From: Agelas oroides
Lineage: Eukaryota; Porifera; Demospongiae; Agelasida; Agelasidae
Direction: 5' to 3'
NCBI GenBank assembly: GCA_949130485.1
Contig: OX422189.1
Coordinates: 6,977,620 to 7,041,619 of the forward strand
DNA: 64,000 bases
The notes beneath the pieces were generated by a model that saw nothing but the letters and a program-made list of their open reading frames with translations, was not told where the DNA came from and did no database searches. Both the position numbers and the translations under genes were made by a program. Below, piece after piece: positions 57,086 to 64,000 of the stretch; the stretch's first letter is position 1; the number at the start of each line of letters is the position of its first letter.

Positions 57086-58362
57086 GTATCGTCACTTGTT
57101 CACTTCTGTATTAAACTTACATGCAAAATTCAATCTCTATGTTACTTGATAGTGTTTACAAATTGTGTTGACTGTCAAGCTATAAACGAATAACTAAAAA
57201 CAGTAGAGTTAGCATGATTAAAGTTCAGTGACCTCTGGTATATCATACAAGTTCAACACAGACTTGCTATACTAATTTGCTATGACGTGGATGCACCATA
57301 ACAGCTAGTTCACATGCTGCAGTGAATAGTAGTTTGTGAATTTCCAGTGCACATGGTTGACACACATCACATCTCTGCCAGAAGAACAATGATCACCTGT
57401 AATATATAGTCTTGTTCCCAGACCGCATTTTTCACGCCCGCCAGAAAAAAGGGTCTGGTGAACTGCCTATTCCATTTTCGTTCAAGTGCGCCGGAATGCT
57501 GGTACATTGTAATTTAACGCTTGACGTCATCGAAGATTGCATTCCACATTGCGTGCCAACCATTTACCAGACGTTGATCGGGCAACCCTCGCTGCCGCGT
57601 ATAGACTAGGCTACTAGATGAATGCAGGGCATTGTGGGGCGAGCCTGAGCAAGCAGTATGCCAAGGACTACAATTGCGCATGCGCAGTTCGTACACACGC
57701 GCGCGTACCCTTTCGCACTTGTCGAGGTGTCGAAGTTGGCGTGGTGTTTAGTAAGAAGTAAAGTTGCTGTTTGCTTACTGTGCCTCATCCAAGTGTAGAA
57801 ATGACAAAGGCAGCGTTGTACATTATTCACACAGGAATGACCTCGTAATTGAAAGTCTTCAATTCTTGGCCAACCCACATCTAGTTTTCTGCTTAGGGGT
57901 GAGAAACAATGAATTGGTTTGGAAGAGGCTAACATGCAATTTTTTGTGTACACAATCACCATTATGGTTTATCAATTTTTGTTGTAAACAACATGACATT
58001 ACACTAATAATGATGTAAAAGTGATGACATAATATTTCCTGTTTGCATGAGAGCTTACATTGGAGTTTCTATCGACCAAATGAGCTTCAAATGGTAGTTT
58101 TTTACACATTGCCAGTGAGTTAGTGGATGTTGGTTCAGTTTTTCCATTAGGGCTGTGTCATTGCTATCTCAACACCATTGTTGGTAGCCACAAAAGTTTT
58201 CCATTTTTTCTATGACATTTTCTCTGAGAGTTTCTACTCCAGGTTGCTGAACGTCGTGCTGGCTAGAAGAGTCTATATTTTGCATCATCATTGTCTCTGG
58301 CAGATTGTGTAGTGGAGACAATTGTGGCAAATGCTTCCCATTCTTGCTTACCTGGGTAGCCT
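57086..58362. other. Intergenic, repeat-derived
   Basis: Includes the element start TAGTCTTGTTCCCAGACCGC at 57409 with GGGTCTGGTGAAC, and GGGGCGAGCCTGAGCAAGCA at 57636. No gene seen. Confidence 0.45.
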
Positions 58363-58434
58363 CGTTCCCAGGCTCTCCCCACTAAGAAGGGCCCTCCCCC
58401 CTCTTAGTTGGGAGAGCCTGGGAACGAGGCTACA
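58363..58434. mobile_element. Foldback element with probable 7-bp target duplication
   Basis: TAGCCTCGTTCCCAGGCTCT and AGAGCCTGGGAACGAGGCTA are perfect inverted arms around a GGGCCCTCCC loop. ACCTGGG occurs directly left and just right of the unit, consistent with insertion. It is the clearest member of the family seen at 892-945. Confidence 0.8.
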
Positions 58435-58532
58435 CCTGGGTACAGTTCACTGAAATCACACAGCTATTGCTTGAATTCTTTGTTGTTAAAGATCACCTGA
58501 CGGATGGTGTCCTTTTCCTCCTTGACGTCGGC

Positions 58533-58703
58533 TTCTTCTCTTGCGGTCACGGAAGCCATGTACGCTAATGCGCTATTGGAAGCCCTACATACTTCATGCG
58601 ACCAAGCGCGGCGCGCGGGTGATTCTCTTGCGGTCACGGAAGCCATGTACGCGAATGCGAAGCCCTACATACTTCGTGCGACCAAGCGCGGCGCGCGGGT
58701 GAC
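58533..58703. repeat. Tandem duplication of an 85-bp GC-rich unit
   Basis: TCTTGCGGTCACGGAAGCCA to GCGGCGCGCGGGTGA occurs twice in direct order with few differences (a 9-base indel and scattered changes). Confidence 0.9.
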
Positions 58704-59196
58704 GGTCGTACGATAATGATAATAATAATAATAATAATACATATATGAAATCTCCCAGCTGTACCGTCTATGTGGGGCTCGCTCAGGCTCGCCCCAATTA
58801 TATCTTTCGAAAGGAGTACAAGTAGGCTGTCTTGGAGTTCGCTGTTTACTAGAGGGTTTTTGAATTCACATGGTGGTTTCAAAATATTGGAACCAAAACG
58901 GTATAGGCAGTTCACCAGACTATTTACCCGCTCGGCGAAAAGTAGTCTGGGCACGAGACTATGTAATATATAGGCCTACCACTAGGGTTGGGCGGATTGT
59001 GCTCCATTTGTTACCCATTATGCTATTCCAATATGCTCAAAATTGTACCAATTATGCCTAAAATTATGCCCAAAATTTGCCTATTATGCTCAAACTATGC
59101 CCATTATTTCTGGAAGGAGCAAACTTGTATGTTCGAATAATTATTTAACACTGTACAGAAAAAGGAAATTGAGGATGGCAGTTCATCGACCATTGT

Positions 59197-59392
59197 AGTC
59201 TCGCGTGCCCACACCCCGTTCCGCAAGAGTGGGTGTGGCCACGCTAACATCGTGGAAAGTTCAATGTAGATCACCAGACTGCGATTGTTCATTGCTCCCT
59301 CACTTCGCCGCTTACCAACAGGGCATGGGACGAGATACTTCACCGTCTGGGACTGGGACACGGTCTGAGGACGAGACTGCCAGTCTACCACA
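59197..59392. mobile_element. Inverted-end repeat, AGTCTCG family
   Basis: Begins AGTCTCGCGTGCCCACACCC, with an inner GGGTGTGG pairing, and ends GGTCTGAGGACGAGACT. The ends are like those at 19972 and 63680. No gene inside. Confidence 0.5.
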
Positions 59393-59616
59393 GATATATT
59401 ATGCTCAAAATGTACCTATTATTCCCGCATAATGCTCAATGCTTTCTGGTACCTATTATTCCCGAAATTATGCCAGCATAATCCACCCAACCCTACCTAC
59501 CACTAACCATGCGAACACCAACTGCAAAATAATACTCAGTTCCAACTTCTTATGTATATGTGCATGACAGTGCTAGCTAGCATGCATCCAAAAGACTGAT
59601 AAAACTTCCCTCAATT

Positions 59617-60850
59617 GGGGCGAGCCGAGCCTGAGCGAGCCCCACACCAGCGGGACTGCATTGCGCGAGTGTGTGTGTATACGCATAGATAATAGAGACT
59701 CGTAACCGGGATTGGAAACGCGGCGCGGAAGTCGCATGTAACACAATACATTAACACACGGGCACTGGTGATTGGGAGTTGAGTGTGGAATGGGCATGAA
59801 TTTTGCTCTTTGTGTACCTATATTTCCCCTTGAGTAAGTCTTTCTTGGTGTTTGAGCCTTCCCTTAGATTAGTCTGAGTGTGGGCTTTGTGATGATGCCA
59901 AGTTTGTGAGCATTCTGCTCCTCTAAGTTATACTATGCTCAAAGAAAGTGTGAATCTCTGATGTACTGTGGCTCTAGTTTTCCCTCAACTTTCTGTACCT
60001 CTCATGGGGCTGTTTAATGCCTTAATGGAAAGAATTTGGTGTTTGCATGATCTTCCACCTTTCTGTTATGGACTCAGACCATTGTGATATTTGGGGACAC
60101 TTGTGATCCTGTGATATATTGGAAAGTTTATGATAATATATTATGTTTCCACGGACTCAATGTATTTGGTTTGCAATCGTACAGGATGGGAAGAAAGTTC
60201 AGGCTTCACCACAAGAAGAAGCATTATGACCCAAGTTCTCTTGTAGTATCTATTCCCCTGAGTGCTAGAGAAATTCTTTGGCCTACAGCGACAGCGAGGA
60301 AGAGTGAACGAGAACCCTAACGTGCAGGAGTTCTGTAAGAACACTCAGGCTCTCAGGGTCATAAACTGTTCATGCCTGGGCCCTGTCAAAGGCAACTGCA
60401 GGGGAAGCAACAAGAAGGAGATGACTGCAGCTGACTTGGAGAAGGAGAACCAGCCTCTCAGGAAGAGAAAAGCCACTAGGCCTACAAAGGGAAAACAGTC
60501 ACTGACAATAATTCTGTACATGTATTATTATTAACCAGTGCACTTTGATGACAACAACCATACAAGTCATGAGAACTATAGCCATTACATGTTGTCTTGT
60601 GTAGTTAGTTTCCGTCTGAGGGACTTGGATTTACCAGAGTCATCGCGCTGTCGTGCTTGAACCGCCATCTACCTTCCAGATCAGCTTCACAACCAACAAC
60701 AGATATCCTTGTTCAAGTTTATTTACGCTAAATTAGAAAGGCATTCACTTCCGGAGCGCAACGCGGAGTGTAGTGCGAAATATCAGCGTTTCCAATCCTG
60801 GTTACGAGTCTCTATTATCTATGGTATACGTGCTTGTTTGCGGCCATATA
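59617..60850. mobile_element. Inverted-repeat element carrying a broken transposase-like frame
   Basis: CATAGATAATAGAGACTCGT with AACCGGGATTGGAAACGC (59684 onward) pairs with GCGTTTCCAATCCTGGTTAC and GAGTCTCTATTATCTATG (60783 onward). Outside the left arm stands GGGGCGAGCCGAGCCTGAGC. The 1-kb interior includes a plus-strand coding-like region at 60187-60530 in two frames (FRLHHKKKHYDPSSLVVSIP, then VQEFCKNTQALRVINCSCLG and GPVKGNCRGSNKKE). It looks like the C-terminal part of a transposase but the superfamily was not identified. A frameshift separates the two pieces. Confidence 0.6.
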
Positions 60851-61467
60851 CCGTAAATTTCAAATGCGCATTTAAATTTTATTTCCCGAAAATTTAACGC
60901 ACGTAGTAGGTAGGTGGGGATAGTCACCCGGTAGGTGAAGGGCAAATTATGCAGGGCAAATTATGCAGGGCTACTGCCAGAGTGCAGCGTCGGCTACCCG
61001 GAGCGAAGACGGCTCAAGTTAAAGCACGCACGGAAACTTACTTCTTGTTAGTCTCGGCAGCTACGGACCGATCATCAACGGCAGGCTGCTCGCAGACCGT
61101 ACAAATTATGGCGCCGCCGGGGTTGAGGGCCGACCATACAAAGGCACTCATAAACGCCAGAGATCCAGCATGATTTCACCGTGAAGCTTAGTCTATCCAT
61201 GTGTAGCCATAGTAGCTGCCTTGGCTGGAGACTGAATGTCACTACATGCAATTTGTGATACCTACCATTGGTAGTGCATTATCAAGTTTGGCTTATAACC
61301 ACAAACAGTAGACAGTGACAATCCTGCTGTGTGCCCATGACAAAATAGAACATCAGCCATGTGCTGCTTGCTCAGGCTCGCCCCACGATGATAAATCATC
61401 TGACTAGTTACTATGCAGAGTAGTGAGTAAAATATAAGTCCTCTATGGTAGCTATGTACAGCCATAC
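60851..61467. other. Intergenic or 3' intron of the next gene, no exon recognised
   Basis: A GCAGGGCAAATTATGCAGGG direct repeat lies near 60950. TGCTTGCTCAGGCTCGCCCC at 61366 is another copy of the GGGGCGAGCCTGAGC motif. No ZU5 or death-domain continuation of the minus-strand gene was found here. Confidence 0.4.
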
Positions 61468-63084
61468 CTGGTGGGAAGATGCAGTTGAAGTTTGGTGCTT
61501 GTTTTAGCCATGCGAAATGTCTAAGTGTACACAGAGGGAGATCCCCTTTTTGTATTTTAGTCCCATCTGCAACAATAGCAAACCATGAGAACTTCGATAA
61601 TAGAACCTTTGCATCTGTTCCAGTAATGATGCCCTTTTTGATGAGGTGAAATCGATATGGTGGGCTGAAAGAAGAGTCAGCATATACAATGTGGATGAAA
61701 GAATACTGAGATGCATCTTTAACGTCAACACTGTGTTTGAGTTGAAGTACATATGCACTCTGTACATTGTGAGATGACTGGATGTGGTATATTCCACTGA
61801 CAGGCACTGTGTCATCAGGAAAGATAAAGGGAGAATGTTTTCCAGCTAAACAGCATTTAACTTTGATTTTACACTTCCTCATTCCAGGAGGGAGAGGATT
61901 TGTAAGGAAATGAAGGCGGAATCCTAGGCCTGATGTGTAGTCAATGGTGTAATTGCTGTTGGTGATGTCTTCAGTGACATTAGTTCCAGGAAATTTCAGT
62001 TGTCCTACGGTATAAGAAGAATAAGACTAGTATATCTGCTGCTGCTGTCTACAATGATTGTAAATCTTATGCATAAATATTTTTTACCTCCTTTTAAGTG
62101 GAATTCCATCACAATCCTCAGAGCACCAATGCCCGCACACACCAATGTGGAAATCAGTATCACTTGACTGTCCTTCACTTGCATTGCATCTTCTAAAACT
62201 TGCACTACTACCACTGTTGCAGCACCATACACACCATAAACTAGATCTCTTCTTGTTGCCTTCCAAATCAGTGCCACACAGAACACCCCTAACACATGCA
62301 GTATCGTGGCATCACAAAATCCCCCACTTAGAGCCTGGCTACATGCTTCTGTCGATTGCACTGCTAAACATGTGCTTACCATTCCACCAACAATTGCAGA
62401 ATGAATCTTGGAATGTGAATGTACCAGCTTTCCAGTTTGAATCTTATGTAGTCCATGCTGAAGATGCACAAGTTCAGATAGAATCGATAAAACCACTGTT
62501 TCATATCCACATTCTACACAAAGCACTCCCATCATTGCACCAGCACTAGCTCCAAGCATGCCACCCAGTAAAATGTCATACAGCACACGTTCATCTATAA
62601 AGGCTACAAAGTTTTTTACAAAATTACCTGAATATAAATACTGTCGGACATGCTTTCCTGCAGTCAGCGAACATATCATTCTTTCCAGAATTGTAAGGTA
62701 GTAAACAATATCCCTCAACCATCTCAGCAGCTCTAATATTAGATCTATAGCCAACACAAAACCAGTATGTAGGTCATAACTCTTGTATCCCATTCTAAGC
62801 TTCCCATCACTTGAAGGACTTTTAGGCCCAAATAAGAGCTGAAGAAGACTCAAAACAACTCTAGCAGTTAGTATAACAGTAATCAGCACAAAACAAGTCA
62901 CTGTACAGAGTGCACTAGCCGGAAGTAGACATACTGCAAAAACCAACATCGTATTTAGAAGTAGGCGCGGCACAGCAATAATCACAGCCAGTACACTTAG
63001 ACACAACACAGTAATCAGCTGATGTACGGCGCCTCTCGCGACTTCAACTCCCTCACCTGCCACAGTCCTTATTCTCCCACCCAT
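61468..63084 (-). CDS. Multi-pass membrane protein joined to a ZU5-like domain (3' incomplete)
   Basis: Exon 1 (62088-63084) starts MGGRIRTVAGEGVEVARGAV. A Met 24 codons further up is open, but lies in repeat-like sequence. Several hydrophobic segments follow: LITVLCLSVLAVIIAVP, LLLNTMLVFAVCLLPASALC, CFVLITVILTARVVLSLLQL, a Gly/Ala-rich GGMLGASAGAMMGVL and two or three near the end (GVFCVALIW, ISTLVCAGIGALRIV). The donor GTAAAA leads to exon 2 (61468-62004, acceptor taccgtag, donor GTATGG). It encodes GFRLHFLTNPLPPGMRKCKI, then PDDTVPVSGIYHI and LLSKFSWFAIVADG, resembling ZU5 plus the following region in sponge ZU5/death proteins. No death domain or stop exon was found downstream. The pairing of a polytopic membrane part with ZU5 is unusual. 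The gene points towards the receptor at 51-57 kb. Confidence 0.65.
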
Positions 63085-63260
63085 AATTTTCGTCTTGCCA
63101 AATCGCTGGCCGATTTTTCGGGCGGGGCCTGGGGCCGGGACGAGGCGTTTCCGCAATATAATATCCGGCTGGTCACGAGACTAATCCCGTGTAACAAACC
63201 CCGAGACCAAATTTTTCGCACGCGCCCTGCGGACTCGTCGAAAAATAGGTCTGGACACTT
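63085..63260. repeat. GC-rich repeat at the 5' end of the membrane/ZU5 gene
   Basis: CGGGCGGGGCCTGGGGCCGG followed by GGTCACGAGACTAATCCCG and AATAGGTCTGGAC resembles the AGTCTCG/GGTCTGG element ends found elsewhere. It overlaps the longer, less likely start of the neighbouring gene. Confidence 0.45.
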
Positions 63261-63482
63261 TCACTACGAAAACTGGGGCAAGTTTACATACGTCAGTAAA
63301 TTGGGTAATTGTAGGTGTTAATTACATTATCAGCTACCGGCAATGACGCATTACGCAATTTACTTTACCTGAGCAATCTGATTGGTGCGACAACATGCCG
63401 GTACGCCCGTATGATCTGATTATGCCCCAGTTGTACCAGTGAACGTGTCCAAACCCTATTTTTCGACGGTATAGAATAATTG

Positions 63483-63535
63483 TCGAGTTCGAGTTCGAGT
63501 TCGAGTTCGAGTTCGAGTTCGAGTTCGGAGTTCGA
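63483..63535. repeat. GAGTTC hexanucleotide repeat
   Basis: About eight units of TCGAGT/GAGTTC with one irregularity near 63527. It creates alternating Glu-Leu, Arg-Thr and Asn-Ser frames that are not genes. Confidence 0.93.
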
Positions 63536-63679
63536 GATGGCAATCACTTCGTACATGCGCTATAGCTACGTGCGCCGTGCGCCTGCGTTGCACCAGTAAG
63601 GCGTGAGTTAGGTTTTTTGTAAGCCCAAGGAGAGAGGAGCGGACCATGGTACCGATGTCTGTGCCAGGGAACAAACCAT

Positions 63680-63731
63680 AGTCTCGCAAGCCACACCCTT
63701 CGCAGTGAGGGTGTGGCAGGCTTGTAAGACT
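63680..63731. repeat. Foldback element, AGTCTCGCAAGCC family
   Basis: AGTCTCGCAAGCCACACCCT pairs with AGGGTGTGGCAGGCTTGTAAGACT read in reverse, with a short loop. The design matches 59197 onward (GCCCACACCC...GGGTGTGG). Confidence 0.7.
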
Positions 63732-64000
63732 GGGTAAGTGGTCTCTGAGCAGGTGAGAAGATAGCTACACAACCTAAGGGCAGAATCTCAGTGAGGCTTA
63801 CCTGCTGGAATCGAAGATGGCTTACCAATAGGCTTTCCTATTTGGCGGCTTTAATGGAGAGAGGCATTTTGTGCTCATTGACAAATTGGTGCTTGCCTTC
63901 ATGAACTTGACAAGTGGAGTAAATTAGTGGGGAGAGTGAGGCAGTTGGAAAGGCAGACAGTGTACTGAGGAGAGCAGAAGGTCCTGGGGCTGTGGTATTT
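63732..64000. other. Window end, nothing recognised
   Basis: No domain-bearing frame, RNA gene or element boundary was seen. Confidence 0.5.

Noticed and set aside
63365-63689. Glu-Leu, Asn-Ser and Arg-Thr repeat proteins
   Set aside because: Alternate frames of a GAGTTC hexanucleotide repeat.

Overview
The window looks like metazoan nuclear DNA, most plausibly from a sponge, probably a demosponge. Genes have short GT-AG introns and sit among dense repeats. Recognisable products are animal types: ER alpha-1,2-mannosidase, LDL-receptor class A (LDLa) repeats, a receptor-type tyrosine kinase domain, and ZU5/death-domain receptors, which are known to be numerous in sponges. No prokaryotic operon, rRNA, tRNA or CRISPR array was seen. 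The species call is inference.

Layout. 1-6.6 kb is repeats and small palindromic elements. 6.7-6.95 kb (-) is a frameshifted OTU-protease fragment. 7.3-11.7 kb (-) is a decayed MULE-type transposase gene with a SWIM finger, a coiled coil and a CXXC finger. 12.04-12.15 kb (-) is a lone LDLa exon. 13.0-14.4 kb is a tandem repeat split by a TTAA-flanked element. 16.4-17.7 kb (-) is an intronless decarboxylase of the phosphatidylserine decarboxylase family. 17.98-18.71 kb (-) is a small two-exon gene. 19.7-31 kb is repeat-rich: nested inverted repeats, a 24-bp minisatellite, a 1-kb tandem duplication, TTAA elements and a LINE tail. 32.2-36.7 kb (+) is a second decarboxylase copy, split by a complete hAT transposon.

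37.6-41.3 kb (-) is a 290-residue membrane protein: signal peptide, four LDLa repeats, membrane helix and a PPxY-rich tail. It is divergent from a complete seven-exon ER mannosidase I gene (MAN1B1-like, 548 residues) at 41.6-49.2 kb (+). 49.6-50.1 kb (-) is a kinase-domain pseudogene. 51.3-57.1 kb (+) encodes a membrane receptor with ZU5 and death domains. 57.1-61.4 kb is repeats, including a 1.2-kb inverted-repeat element. 61.5-63.1 kb (-) encodes a multi-pass membrane protein joined to a ZU5-like domain.

Main points of interest: (1) two decarboxylase paralogues with complementary damage, one with an intact frame but Ser-to-Leu at the pyruvoyl-forming position, the other keeping the Ser but broken by frameshift, stop and transposon; (2) a hAT family whose 5-bp target duplications are supported twice, once with an empty site in a paralogous copy; (3) a MULE/SWIM transposase joined to a CXXC finger; (4) a multi-pass membrane/ZU5 fusion. 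Three frame breaks lie in homopolymer runs, so part of the apparent decay could be assembly error.
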